A DNA stretch of 64,000 bases from RHLJ01 sp965242845 (GCA_965242845.1 CBDETC010000003.1:1240001-1304000); one strand, 5' to 3'; positions 29,001 through 37,301 are shown, counted from the first letter of the stretch. The notes: a model not told the origin generated them from the sequence alone. Numbers and translations are program-made.

Positions 29001-30377
29001 AGTAATACCGAAGTTGATATGAGTTAAAGAACCACCATCAACAATTACTCCAGGGTCGTCTGAGTCGCCTAATGCTAAATCAATAGAGTTACCGTCAATG
29101 GTGGTAGTTGCTGATCCATACATTTCGAAATGGACACTAGTAGCATCATATTCAAAGGTAAGACCGTCAGAAGTAAGGGAAATTCCTTTTAGGTCAATGT
29201 TTCCGCTTACATCAATATTAAAGCTCGTAAGGTTGCCTCCGTCAATAACAAAGCCTGGGCTTCCAGCATCACCTAAGGCCCCATTTACTGTATTTCCATC
29301 CAGATCAACATCGATATCTCCAAAAGCCTGGTATTCATCATCTGCACTTGAGTATGCCAGAGTCAGGTTATCCGGAGATATGCTCAGACCGTCAATGGTG
29401 AAGTCGGTAGTCAGCGACATATTCAATGAAGTTATACTCCCTGAATCAATAACCAGCCCTGGTGTGCTGTCATCACCCAGTCCGATATCAGCAGTGTTAC
29501 CGCTGAATGAGATAGAAGCAGAGCCGAAGATTTCAAAATGATTGCTTCCGGAATCCCATTGAAAGGTTAAAGCATCAGGACTCACAGTTAGAGATTCGAG
29601 CGAGAAATCGGCTGTTACTCCGATATTTAAACTGGTTAATGCACCACTTTGTATTACAAAACCAGGAGTGTCTGCATCACCTAAACTTCCTGCGATGGTA
29701 TTTCCATCAAAACCGGCAGTGATGTCTCCATAAATTTCATACTGGCTATTTGCTTCGTCATAATCAAAAGATAAATCAGTAGGAGTAATAGTTAACCCAT
29801 TGATAGAGAACTCAGCGGATATAGACATATTAATAGAGGTGATATCTCCATTGTCGACTACGATTCCAGGGTCACCAATATCTCCCAGACTGGCATCTAT
29901 ATCATCAGAACCTACAGTAGCGGTTAAATCGCCGTAGATACTGAATGAAGTTGAGCCCGAAGTCCAGGTAAATCCAAGATTATCCGGGGTTATTGAAAGA
30001 GAGCGTAACGTAAAGGCGGTAGTAATACTTAAGGAAACCGAAGTAAGAGCTCCATTAGTAATTACCAGGCCGGGACTACCTGCATCTCCAAAACCCACTG
30101 CCATACTTTCTCCGTCAAAAGATGCGGAGGCTGTTCCGTAAAGAGAGAGAGTTTCATCATCGTCATTATAACTTAGGCTTAACCCAGACGATGTAATATC
30201 TATTCCGTGAACATTAAAGTTCGTGGAAAAAGAAATGGTATAGCTTCCTCCCGTAGTGTCGAAATCGACGCCCGTAATTCCAGGAATGGAAATATTCTGG
30301 GCTAGTAGCGGGGTGGAAAGCATCAAAAAAGAAAAGATCGCGATACTTCGCGCGATAAACTTTGAATGACTGTTCAT
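26022..30377 (-). CDS. Giant exported ~72-aa-repeat protein (module copy 2)
   Basis: The 1451-residue protein has a signal peptide (LLAQ about 27) followed by ten or eleven ~72-residue units up to about residue 720. Units are marked by [DS]xPGxVxxxGxxT, then ISPxxLTFEYDSG and EMYGD. The C-terminal ~735 residues are collinear with copy 1 and end in a Cna-B/SdrD-like domain (RVFIDEDVDGSFDVES). The length difference from copy 1 (327 residues) is almost entirely extra repeats. The repeat family is unknown to me. A stalk- or fibre-like surface structure is plausible. Upstream intergenic DNA (30378-30473) separates it from the ligase gene. Confidence 0.85.
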   Translation of the reverse strand: MNSHSKFIARSIAIFSFLMLSTPLLAQNISIPGITGVDFDTTGGSYTISFSTNFNVHGIDITSSGLSLSYNDDDETLSLYGTASASFDGESMAVGFGDAGSPGLVITNGALTSVSLSITTAFTLRSLSITPDNLGFTWTSGSTSFSIYGDLTATVGSDDIDASLGDIGDPGIVVDNGDITSINMSISAEFSINGLTITPTDLSFDYDEANSQYEIYGDITAGFDGNTIAGSLGDADTPGFVIQSGALTSLNIGVTADFSLESLTVSPDALTFQWDSGSNHFEIFGSASISFSGNTADIGLGDDSTPGLVIDSGSITSLNMSLTTDFTIDGLSISPDNLTLAYSSADDEYQAFGDIDVDLDGNTVNGALGDAGSPGFVIDGGNLTSFNIDVSGNIDLKGISLTSDGLTFEYDATSVHFEMYGSATTTIDGNSIDLALGDSDDPGVIVDGGSLTHINFGITADFDMKGITISPIDLTLEYDSGNDYYEFYGDLTVKFDGEEVDASFGDADDPGMVYDSGSITHINFGVTADFSVKGLTVSPDAFTFEYDSGNDYFEMYGSVAVKFDGEEIDAGMGDSSDPGLVFDSGSITHVNFSLTADFEIKSLAIIPTNLTFEYDSGDDHFEMYGDLTFKIGSDELTANMGDADDPGLTYKSNSIQHVNIGVTADFSLEGLKIKTTDLGAEWNSGSDYHIYGDADLSIDSENIDVDFGTFSDPGIVVRNGNLHSFEVDVNSDLKLGNLEVETKDLDIKYSSSKYEVTGEMAITEVFSLSVTLGEGSQGGLEIDVSGSEPRFKVEALEIDIEHANLGAIDLKKLDLKFNSSGIEESDVAVVFPQGWEIDAIMKFTGNPAKLNSIEIDYRADNIGEAIEIFEGVQLTLLGASVDNLTKPSELTVTGSIETIYGGGFTLAGESATLLQMRDDVTIKPNFFEINGDVNVGAYRSGTDSWHSLIGSGDIDLSIGTTVYYLPFGELACIELELQAGEPVCLTTEWTGVKASADIKIPGDPLIEAKATVTLDSHQNFDALIDLEFIVPHWVPFIGGKHYGSVDGAVRYKHGDLHHSYGAGWVRIKTFWHTYHVGAEYNFGSRKVSKIGSGTISSIQREINDDQNKAVADGTAPQMVVHTFDVTDPMPNTMLIEIDWAEASDSALISVIGPGGNYELTKGVVLSQNDSTTTPTLTYEENMDVVYGDTSSIFLYTSPSAFNEDSSMAKAQLLDGRYQLVISFFDEATAIDSVTFTPLWQAPDVSISAEKTDDNRFELEIDYWSTLPDSTILSFYVASSAETTDGKLIDHVYASNFDELGNGTETYELIPDFVTGADTLYFYGIIEDGENPPVKTEVTQGFPYQPDIIGQLVFPAGADSLKDGQRVFIDEDVDGSFDVESTGGLELFAITDSSGFFAISGLTSGEEYELRIVLPQGYRIVGEADRFGSEIIQFDGTPQTLVITMEAYTEED

Positions 30378-30473
30378 ACTACCCTGTGTTTATTGATAAG
30401 CTAATTCAAAGATGATAATAGAACGAATTGTTACAAAGAATTAGAAATGTAGGGTACGTGTAGGGTATGTAAA

Positions 30474-32192
30474 TTATGCCCTGGAGAAGGTAAATGAAGG
30501 GTTTTTACCTTGTCGTTCTCTTTCCTGACTTATTTTTTCCTCATATAAACGCTCCACCTCTTTTAGGGTATCCGCATCAGAAGGAGAGAGGTCCCACCGT
30601 ATGGCTTTGAACCTTGGGAAGCGTAAGGTGTACTTTGCTTTGGTTCTTTTATTGATTTGAATGTCTTCGAATTCGAGCTCGATTACTAAGTGAGGTTTTA
30701 ATAAAAGCGTAGGACCAAAACGCTCTAGCGTAATTTCTTTAATGAGGGCATTCATCTTTTTCAGCTCTTCATCAGAGTACCCTCCATAGGCTTTTCCAAT
30801 GGGAATGAATTCTTCCTCATATCGATCATCATCTTTTACTGAAATGCCGAGGGTAAAATCAGAATAGGTGCCACCTCGTTTTCCGCTTCCTGCGTGTGCA
30901 TAAAGCATTACAGTATCTAAAGAGCCGCTCGGCTTCTTCACCTTCAGCCAGGATTTCTTTCTCTGACCATATTCATAGGTCGAATCTTTCCGTTTAAGCA
31001 TCAGCCCTTCATTCCCGTGATTTAGCGCTCGTTCAAAAAGTTCTTCCACATCGTCTTCATCACCAATGGTCATTTGCGAGGTAAGTGGAAGGGCGTACTC
31101 AGTTGAAAGGTTCTCCAGTTTCTTTCTTCTGCTAACCAAAGTTTCATCAAATAAAGGCTGCCCATCAAGATAGAGAATGTCGTAAGCGATAAAGAGTACA
31201 GGATATTCCTCTAGGAGTGAAGCAGATGGCTTCTTAACTCCCATTCGTTTTTGAAGCATTTGAAAAGGCAAAATGGTGTCTTCTTTGAACACACAGATTT
31301 CACCATCTAACACTACTGGGGGGACATTTCTTTGTTCAAAGAACTCAAGAATCTCGGGGAATGAGCCTGTTATTTCATTCAAATCCCTGGAGAATAATTT
31401 TACGGTACCATTGGCGATATGAGCCTGGCATCGCATACCATCGAATTTTTCCTCAGCGATATAGTCAGAAAGGTTTTCTACTGCCCTGCTTTCAATAGGG
31501 GAGGCAAGCATGAAGGCAATGGGGCTAAACATTTCAAAAGTAGCGTCATCCAGGCGATCATTTTTTGCCATTAGCGCGGTTTCTTCAATACTTCCTGTAA
31601 TCATTCGAGCATATCGAACCTGTTCCAAGGGTTGATTGAAGGCCTTGGCAATGGCGTTTTCTACGCTCTTCGTTTCAAAGCCTATGCGGAGGGATCCTTG
31701 CCCCAGTATTCTTAAGAAGTATTTGACTTCAAGTGGGGTTAGTTCAGTCCATGCATCCCAGAGAATCTGGTTCTTGTACTCCCTTTTTGAAGTGATGTAA
31801 AGCTGCTCGAAGATAGAATCCACTTCCTGTAGACCAAGCTGTGTATTAGACCACTTTTCTCTGGCTTCAGGGATGTTTTCAAATAGGCGTTGAATTGTTT
31901 CTGAGGAACTCCCTGTCGCTGTTCGGCTTGGTTTGAATACCAGTTCATAATCAATTTCGCAGAACTCAGCAGCGAGACTGGCAATGGTTCGGTGTCCTAC
32001 AGAAGCTCGTTTTCCCGAAACTGAAGAGAAGGCTCCTTCGCTTAGGTATCGGGCTGCAAGCCTTAAATCATCGTCATTTTGAAGGGAGCTAAAGTATTCT
32101 GCACCCAGTTTAATCTTGGCATTGTTTCCACGAGTAAAGGCAATGGTTTGAGCTATTTCGGCAAGTCTTCGAAAGGTTTTAGCTTTTTGCAT
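30474..32192 (-). CDS. ATP-dependent DNA ligase of the ligase-associated repair set
   Basis: The 572-residue enzyme seals nicks using ATP. It has an N-terminal DNA-binding domain (~1-210), a nucleotidyltransferase domain with motif I EEKFDG (adenylated Lys K249) and motif III VVLDGEICVF, and an OB-fold C-terminus with the conserved KAKYTLRFPRFKAIRWD segment. It fits the bacterial family (PP_1105-like) that occurs with an MBL exonuclease, a DEXH helicase and a phosphoesterase. The MBL gene is immediately upstream here; the other two lie at 46.7-49.9 kb. The NAD-dependent LigA is separate (53522), so this one should be a repair ligase. Confidence 0.93.
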   Translation of the reverse strand: MQKAKTFRRLAEIAQTIAFTRGNNAKIKLGAEYFSSLQNDDDLRLAARYLSEGAFSSVSGKRASVGHRTIASLAAEFCEIDYELVFKPSRTATGSSSETIQRLFENIPEAREKWSNTQLGLQEVDSIFEQLYITSKREYKNQILWDAWTELTPLEVKYFLRILGQGSLRIGFETKSVENAIAKAFNQPLEQVRYARMITGSIEETALMAKNDRLDDATFEMFSPIAFMLASPIESRAVENLSDYIAEEKFDGMRCQAHIANGTVKLFSRDLNEITGSFPEILEFFEQRNVPPVVLDGEICVFKEDTILPFQMLQKRMGVKKPSASLLEEYPVLFIAYDILYLDGQPLFDETLVSRRKKLENLSTEYALPLTSQMTIGDEDDVEELFERALNHGNEGLMLKRKDSTYEYGQRKKSWLKVKKPSGSLDTVMLYAHAGSGKRGGTYSDFTLGISVKDDDRYEEEFIPIGKAYGGYSDEELKKMNALIKEITLERFGPTLLLKPHLVIELEFEDIQINKRTKAKYTLRFPRFKAIRWDLSPSDADTLKEVERLYEEKISQERERQGKNPSFTFSRA

Positions 32193-32199
32193 TACTTAC

Positions 32200-32297
32200 A
32201 CACCCCTTGTTCCCCTCTAAAGAGGGGAGACTCAATAGATAAGTTTAAGTTTATATCGAAGAGCGTCCCCTTCCAAGGAGGGGATTGAGGGGTGGGT
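32200..32297. repeat. CCCCTC/GAGGGG palindromic element between nuclease and ligase genes
   Basis: A hairpin (CCCCTC 32212-32217, GAGGGG 32222-32227) and a second (CCCCTTCC with GGAGGGG, 32267-32283) lie inside outer inverted ends CACCCCTTG and GAGGGGTGGG. The element occupies most of the 132-base gap inside what looks like a two-gene operon and could attenuate read-through to the ligase. Confidence 0.6.
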
Positions 32298-32324
32298 CTT
32301 TTTAATTTCGAAATGACAAATTGC

Positions 32325-33314
32325 TTACTCATTATCCGCCGCCTCCAAATCCAGAAACCCTGAATTAATTTCTAGCCCATCCAGGTAATGTTGTACTACC
32401 CTGGGATTAGGAGTATGGGTAATGAGTACTTTTTTAGGGTTCAATTGTTCACAAAGGGAAATCAGTTCAAAGAAATCCAGGTGATCAGAAATAGGAATGA
32501 GCTCATCTACTGTAAGCTGTGTTTGTCGGGATTCATTGGCTGCCCATCCGGAACAATATGCGACTTTCTTTTTCTTCACGTTGCTTGCGAAACCTGTACC
32601 GAGGGCTGAACTTGGGCAAATCAATATCTTTCCTTTACAGCTTTCCCGGTCATAAGCCTCATAGTCTCCTAGTGAGAATCCATGTTCTTCATAAACAGAA
32701 CAAAGTTTATACCCGGCACCATGGATTTGCATCGGGTGATCAAGCTCTTTCAGAATGAACATAAGCTCTTGAGCTTTCCCAAGGTTATAAGCAGTAAAAA
32801 TGGGAGTAATACCCTGATCCAGGTTTTCAGAGGCGAAACTCCTAATCTGGTTCGCCAGCTCTTCCTCTGGCTTCCATTTATAAATGGGTAAGCTGAATGT
32901 GGCTTCTGTAATAAAGGTGTCGATCTCAGCGTCAGGTAGTTCAAAGCCTTCGGTAGCAGGGGATGGAGGGGTTCGATAATCTCCTGTGTACAGCAAATTG
33001 CCTTGATCGCTCTCAACAAAAGTCATCGCAGAACCCAAAATATGACCAGCTGGATAGAAAGTGACACGGGCGTTGTCCGTTTCAAGGGGTTTACCAAAAG
33101 GAAGGGGAGTTACGGTTCCTCGAAATCCTCTCAGTTTCATAAAGCTGGCAGTAGGAGGAGTAGCGTAGACACTTAGTTTCCTGTTTTGAGGAACATGATC
33201 GGCATGGGCATGAGAGATGAATATATGCTCGGCTTTGGTGCCCGAATAGTCTAATCCAACTCCCACTTCCGGGAGGATGATGCCATGGTATCCTGCTTTT
33301 TTGATTTTGAGCAT
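32325..33314 (-). CDS. MBL-fold exonuclease associated with ATP-dependent ligase
   Basis: The 329-residue protein has the metallo-beta-lactamase metal motif SHAHADH (residues 34-40) followed by TGDYRTPP and a C-terminal beta-CASP-like portion. It matches the family annotated as putative exonuclease, DNA ligase-associated (TIGR04122), relatives of SNM1/Artemis nucleases. It lies upstream of the ATP ligase on the same strand, 132 bases away with a palindromic element between them. End-processing before ligation is the expected role. Confidence 0.9.
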   Translation of the reverse strand: MLKIKKAGYHGIILPEVGVGLDYSGTKAEHIFISHAHADHVPQNRKLSVYATPPTASFMKLRGFRGTVTPLPFGKPLETDNARVTFYPAGHILGSAMTFVESDQGNLLYTGDYRTPPSPATEGFELPDAEIDTFITEATFSLPIYKWKPEEELANQIRSFASENLDQGITPIFTAYNLGKAQELMFILKELDHPMQIHGAGYKLCSVYEEHGFSLGDYEAYDRESCKGKILICPSSALGTGFASNVKKKKVAYCSGWAANESRQTQLTVDELIPISDHLDFFELISLCEQLNPKKVLITHTPNPRVVQHYLDGLEINSGFLDLEAADNE

Positions 33315-33325
33315 GTGTTCTTATT

Positions 33326-33472
33326 GTCATCCTGAGCGCCGAAAGTAAAAAATGGCTTGAACGGTATTGCGAGGGATCTCAAATGGAGTCTTAACACAAA
33401 GATAGTTTAAGGTTTGATACTCTTCGCAATACTGAACCATCCCTTAATTTTTATTTGGGTGCTCAGAGTGAC
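33326..33472. repeat. GTCATCCTGAGC palindromic intergenic element (147 bp)
   Basis: The outer inverted ends GTCATCCTGAGC and GCTCAGAGTGAC enclose an inner inverted pair GTATTGCGA/TCGCAATAC. It lies between divergent genes (nuclease minus, SGNH lipoprotein plus), so unlike the others it is not at a 3' end. The rest of the 33315-33607 gap shows no gene. Confidence 0.65.
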
Positions 33473-33607
33473 ATCTAAATTAGGTTCCAAAAGCAAAACT
33501 ACAAAGCAAGGGTGACAGTTCACGGCACATAAGAAAGGTTTTTTAGTAGGGTAATTCTTTGCTCAGTTGTTTCATAGATATAACTTAACATCAACTAAAC
33601 TATTCCC

Positions 33608-34336
33608 ATGAGACAATTGAGCCTTCTATTAGTTCTTCTGATTGCATTTTCTTCGTGCGACGGAGAATCCCTAATCAATACCAGTAATTCCAAAAATCAA
33701 ATTTTACCCATAGGTGATTCACGTATAGATGGAGCGCGTCCTGATTTTGAAAGTTATCGCTATGAACTTTGGAAACTTCTTATCGATTCGGAAACAGAAT
33801 TCGATTTGGTAGGCCCTTATAATGACGACGATCATGAAGGAAATTATGCCGATTACCAGGGAAAGACTTTTGATGATGATCACGCCGGAGTAGGAGGCTT
33901 TCAAACAGAAGACGTATTGGAAACGATGACTCGAATCCTGCAAGCTTCTCCCAAACCAGATATCGTTCTGTTAGGAATTGGAGGGAATGACTTGCTAAAT
34001 GAAGATCCAGTAGCAGATGTGATAACAAATATCAATTTAATTATCGACCTGCTCCAGGCAGCAAATGATAGTGTGGTTATTATTTTAGAGCAGATAGCTC
34101 CAGGCCGATCTGATTTTATGAACTCCCAACGGACAGAGCTCTTTAATGAATTCAATGCTTCTATAGTCAATGTAGGGGAGCAACAAAGCACGGATTCATC
34201 ACCTGTAATTGTAGTAAATATGGCCGCGAGCTGGACCGATGAGTATATGGCTGACGATGTACACTATAATGAGGCCGGTGCAAGGGTAGTAGCTCAGCGT
34301 TATTTCGATGCTTTTATTCAATATCTGGATCAATAG
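33608..34336 (+). CDS. SGNH/GDSL hydrolase lipoprotein
   Basis: The 242-residue lipoprotein (lipobox FSSC, Cys about 17) has an SGNH hydrolase domain. Block I is PIGDSRIDG with the nucleophile Ser at residue 38, the oxyanion motif is GIGGNDLL near 120, and the D-x-x-H pair is D216/H219. Such enzymes remove acyl or acetyl groups from lipids or carbohydrates. The natural substrate cannot be read from the sequence. It stands alone, upstream of the MerR gene on the same strand but separated by that gene's own promoter. Confidence 0.85.
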   Translation: MRQLSLLLVLLIAFSSCDGESLINTSNSKNQILPIGDSRIDGARPDFESYRYELWKLLIDSETEFDLVGPYNDDDHEGNYADYQGKTFDDDHAGVGGFQTEDVLETMTRILQASPKPDIVLLGIGGNDLLNEDPVADVITNINLIIDLLQAANDSVVIILEQIAPGRSDFMNSQRTELFNEFNASIVNVGEQQSTDSSPVIVVNMAASWTDEYMADDVHYNEAGARVVAQRYFDAFIQYLDQ

Positions 34337-34381
34337 CTTACTTCTTACTTGAATATTCTTTAATGAATATTCATTATTTCC

Positions 34382-34412
34382 TTGACTCTAACCTTGCGTT
34401 AGGCCCTATCTT
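34382..34412 (+). promoter_or_regulatory. MerR-type promoter/operator with 19-bp spacer
   Basis: TTGACT (34382-34387) and TATCTT (34407-34412) are separated by exactly 19 bases, the long spacing typical of MerR-controlled promoters. The spacer contains the dyad CTAAC (34388-34392) / GTTAG (34398-34402), resembling TipA/Mta-type operators. It lies 24 bases before the MerR start codon, so the regulator probably activates itself. Confidence 0.75.
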
Positions 34413-34435
34413 GGTGTTGAACAAACAACATTGTC

Positions 34436-35197
34436 ATGGAAAAGTATTCAGTAAGTCGATTAGCAAACCTGGCTGGTATCACCATTCGAACCCTTCATCA
34501 TTACGATAAAATCGGGTTGTTAAAACCAGCCAAACGCGCCTATTCAAACTATAGGTATTATGGAGAGAAAGAGCTCCATCGACTTCAACAGATATTGTTT
34601 TTCAAGGAGCTTGGATTTCCACTAAAGGAAATCAAACCTGTGCTTGATGATCCAAACTTTGATCAATTAAGAGCACTCAGGTTCCAGCGCATTCAATTGT
34701 TGAAGCAAGCGGACCGGCTTCAAACTCTGATTCAAACCATCGACAAAACCATAAATAACCTGGAAGAGGATACAACAATGAACATAGAAGAGTTATATGA
34801 TGGTTTCTCTAAAGAAGAGGTAGAGGCCATGCATAAAGAAGTAGAAGAGAGTTATGACAAAGAGGTCGTGGCTGAATCATGGAATAACATAAAAGCGATG
34901 GGAGCAGAAGGGACTAAAGCAGTTTCTCAGGAGATGGAAACTATCGCCAAAGAAATATCGGCATTAATTGGAAGTCCCCTAGATTCTGAAAAGGTCGTTG
35001 CTCTAATGAAAAGGCAACACCAGGCTAATGAGATGTTTTATAAAACCTCAGCAGAAGTGTTCAAAGGACTGGGTGATATGTATATCTCCGATCCTAAATT
35101 CACTGAGTTCTATGATAAGTATGCGAAAGGAACGGCTAAATTCATGCGGGATGCCATGCATCATTACGCAGATCATGAATTAAAAGGACTCGAGTAA
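34436..35197 (+). CDS. MerR-family regulator with TipAS ligand domain
   Basis: The 253-residue protein has an N-terminal MerR winged helix (ANLAGITIRTLHHYDKIGLLKPAKR, ~8-33), a coiled dimer helix (~75-115) and a C-terminal all-alpha TipAS domain (~130-250; YDGFSKEEVEAM, then AxFxxYxxG-type helices). TipA and Mta proteins bind drugs through this domain and activate their own promoters. The neighbouring promoter has the expected 19-bp geometry. No efflux pump gene is adjacent, so the regulated target beyond itself is unclear. Confidence 0.92.
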   Translation: MEKYSVSRLANLAGITIRTLHHYDKIGLLKPAKRAYSNYRYYGEKELHRLQQILFFKELGFPLKEIKPVLDDPNFDQLRALRFQRIQLLKQADRLQTLIQTIDKTINNLEEDTTMNIEELYDGFSKEEVEAMHKEVEESYDKEVVAESWNNIKAMGAEGTKAVSQEMETIAKEISALIGSPLDSEKVVALMKRQHQANEMFYKTSAEVFKGLGDMYISDPKFTEFYDKYAKGTAKFMRDAMHHYADHELKGLE

Positions 35198-35215
35198 TAG
35201 GACGAAATGAAAGGA

Positions 35216-35247
35216 GAGAGGTGATGGGCGAGAGCGTATCACCTCTC
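35216..35247. terminator. Bidirectional hairpin between merR-type and oxyR-type genes
   Basis: A perfect 10-bp stem (35216-35225 with 35238-35247) fills the 51-base gap between the two convergent genes. T-runs are weak on both sides. Confidence 0.6.
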
Positions 35248-35248
35248 A

Positions 35249-36181
35249 TTACTCAACTACCAGCTCTTCCTTATGCTCTTTGAGTGATTCAGGTATGGAA
35301 TCTTTGATTGAGGTACCTAAGGCATTAATCAGGTTCTTCTTTAAAAATTCCCTGCTGTAAACCAGTCGAATTTTGCGAGTAGGGACTGGATCGTTGAACT
35401 CTTTGATAATACCATTTGCACAACGGGTATCGTGATCTTCCATGGATAGGTAAGGCATGAGAGTAATGCCGAAATCCTGTTCAACCAATCGCTTTAATGT
35501 TTCCAGGTTCCCACTTTGGAACTGAATATTGCCTTTGTTTAACCGCTCATTATCTTTTCGGCAAATTTTGATCGCCTGATCTCTGAAACAATGACCCTCG
35601 TTAAGTAACCAAAGATTTTCTTTATACAGATCCTTTAAATCCAGTTTATCCTTAGAAGCAAATTTGTGCATGTTGGAGATATAGCCAAGAAAAGGCTCCA
35701 GGAATAGCTCTTCCTCAAAAAGGTGTTGATCAGTAGCGGTAGCGATAATGCCCACATCGATATGATCATCATGCAAATTCTCCAATAACTCAGAAGTAAG
35801 CATTTCCTGGAAAATAAGTTCGACCTTGGGATGTTGCTCCGAAAAATTCTTAAGGAATAAAGGAACGAGGTAAGGAGCTACCGTTGGAATGATTCCTACT
35901 TTAAAGGAACCTTGTAACTCATCTCCTCTTAAAGCGGCTACATCTTCGATTTCTTTAGCATCCCTAAGGATGATTTTCGCTTTCTCAATGATTTCTTCTC
36001 CAATCTGGGTAGGAATTACCGGGGTTTTAGATCGATCAAATATCAAAATTCCTAACTCATCTTCCAGCTTCTGGATTTGCATACTTAGCGTAGGCTGCGT
36101 TATATAGATTTTCTGAGCTGCAGTAGCGAAATGGCGGTATTTATCAACCGCTACTATGTATGAAAGCTGGGTAAGAGTCAT
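35249..36181 (-). CDS. oxyR: LysR-family peroxide sensor OxyR
   Basis: The 310-residue LysR regulator has an N-terminal winged helix (~1-60, SQ-type recognition helix ITQPTLSMQIQKLE). Its sensor domain contains GHCFRDQAIKIC, equivalent to the E. coli OxyR stretch that holds Cys199 and Cys208. Here they are C198 and C207 with the same spacing, so peroxide-driven disulfide formation is expected. It is the last gene of a five-gene minus-strand run, 15 bases after an SGNH gene. No catalase or peroxiredoxin gene is next to it, unlike many oxyR loci. Confidence 0.9.
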   Translation of the reverse strand: MTLTQLSYIVAVDKYRHFATAAQKIYITQPTLSMQIQKLEDELGILIFDRSKTPVIPTQIGEEIIEKAKIILRDAKEIEDVAALRGDELQGSFKVGIIPTVAPYLVPLFLKNFSEQHPKVELIFQEMLTSELLENLHDDHIDVGIIATATDQHLFEEELFLEPFLGYISNMHKFASKDKLDLKDLYKENLWLLNEGHCFRDQAIKICRKDNERLNKGNIQFQSGNLETLKRLVEQDFGITLMPYLSMEDHDTRCANGIIKEFNDPVPTRKIRLVYSREFLKKNLINALGTSIKDSIPESLKEHKEELVVE

Positions 36182-36196
36182 GGATGGATATTTATG

Positions 36197-37279
36197 CTAG
36201 TTTCCTTCGAATGTAGTAATAAGTTTTTCCCAAGTACAGTTGGCGATAATTTGTGCTCCTTTTTCATCAGGATGCGAATCTCCGGGAATCTTTAATTCAT
36301 CCAAACTTGAAATAATTTTGTCTTGAACACAAGCATAGTTGTCAAAAAAGTTTTCCTCCTGATCAGATGCCCCCTTGTACCATTCGTAAAATTTCCGATC
36401 ATAGATAGACATATTCTCTTCTTCAAAGAAACCGGTTGTTACTACGATAAACTCACACCCATTTTGAGAACACCATTTTTCGATTTTGTTTAGAATGGCA
36501 AAGCCAAGAAGATTGGAATAGTTGGATTCTTCAGAGAAAGAATCCGGTTCTGGAATCCTTACAGAGCTTTTTTGGGGATCAAAATTCTTTGCTACGTCTT
36601 TGAAGTACACATTTCTCCAAAGAAGCTTAACCGCAATATTAGCAAGATCAGAATTAGCTTGCACCCAGCGATACCACCTCTTTTGAGCCAGATATGGCAT
36701 TATTGATCGGGGCCTCCATCGCTGTGATTTTTCAAGTGAATCAGGCAGAGATTCATCAAATACATATAGGTTTTTGGATAACGCTCGATTGATATCATCA
36801 TAATTCATGAAATAAACCAGGTAATTGATATCAATATCGGTTCCATAAGTCTCAAGCCATCCTGGCCAATCGGCCAAGCCTGAACCTCCAACTCCTCCAT
36901 TTAAAAACTGAAGAGAGTCGGGATACTGGTGATCTGCTTTTTGTTGCAGAAGACGCGCATAGGTGTATTCTTCGTTGAGTAAAAGGCCAAAGGTATAGGA
37001 ATCCCCAATAGTCAAAACATTGACCTTTTCCTTATTGATTTCACTTCCTCGGAGCCTTTGCTTATTGAACCGGTACTCAGCCTTTCGATCATTAAATTCA
37101 TGAAACGAATTCCCTTCCGATTGATTCATTACGAATCCGTCCGGATGCATTTCAATCCAGGTGATCATTTTATCCTGAGGCAGTATAACTCGAACGGCCA
37201 GCTCGCAAATTAAGATTGCAAAGATTGAGCTGAAAAGAACAAGGGAAGAAATTTTGAGGAAATTATAGAGCCTGGACAT
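36197..37279 (-). CDS. Membrane-anchored SGNH hydrolase-like protein
   Basis: The 360-residue protein has one N-terminal membrane anchor (~10-33) and an SGNH-type fold, with TIGDSYTFG (Ser about 94), a GGVGGSGL segment, and a late DSHPDEKG motif (His about 336). The arrangement resembles acyl- or acetyl-transferase/esterase proteins acting on envelope polysaccharides. It lies between the HD gene (22 bases) and oxyR (15 bases). The substrate is unknown. Confidence 0.75.
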   Translation of the reverse strand: MSRLYNFLKISSLVLFSSIFAILICELAVRVILPQDKMITWIEMHPDGFVMNQSEGNSFHEFNDRKAEYRFNKQRLRGSEINKEKVNVLTIGDSYTFGLLLNEEYTYARLLQQKADHQYPDSLQFLNGGVGGSGLADWPGWLETYGTDIDINYLVYFMNYDDINRALSKNLYVFDESLPDSLEKSQRWRPRSIMPYLAQKRWYRWVQANSDLANIAVKLLWRNVYFKDVAKNFDPQKSSVRIPEPDSFSEESNYSNLLGFAILNKIEKWCSQNGCEFIVVTTGFFEEENMSIYDRKFYEWYKGASDQEENFFDNYACVQDKIISSLDELKIPGDSHPDEKGAQIIANCTWEKLITTFEGN

Positions 37280-37301
37280 CTATCGAGGATTTTGAATGGC
37301 T

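Noticed and set aside
29098..29541. 147-residue plus-strand reading frame
   Set aside because: It lies wholly antisense to the repeat array of the 1451-residue protein and reflects that protein's codon pattern.
30429..30434. Further GTAACA site upstream of the 1451-residue gene
   Set aside because: The downstream box does not match CTCTT at 16 bases; a six-base match is expected by chance many times in this window.
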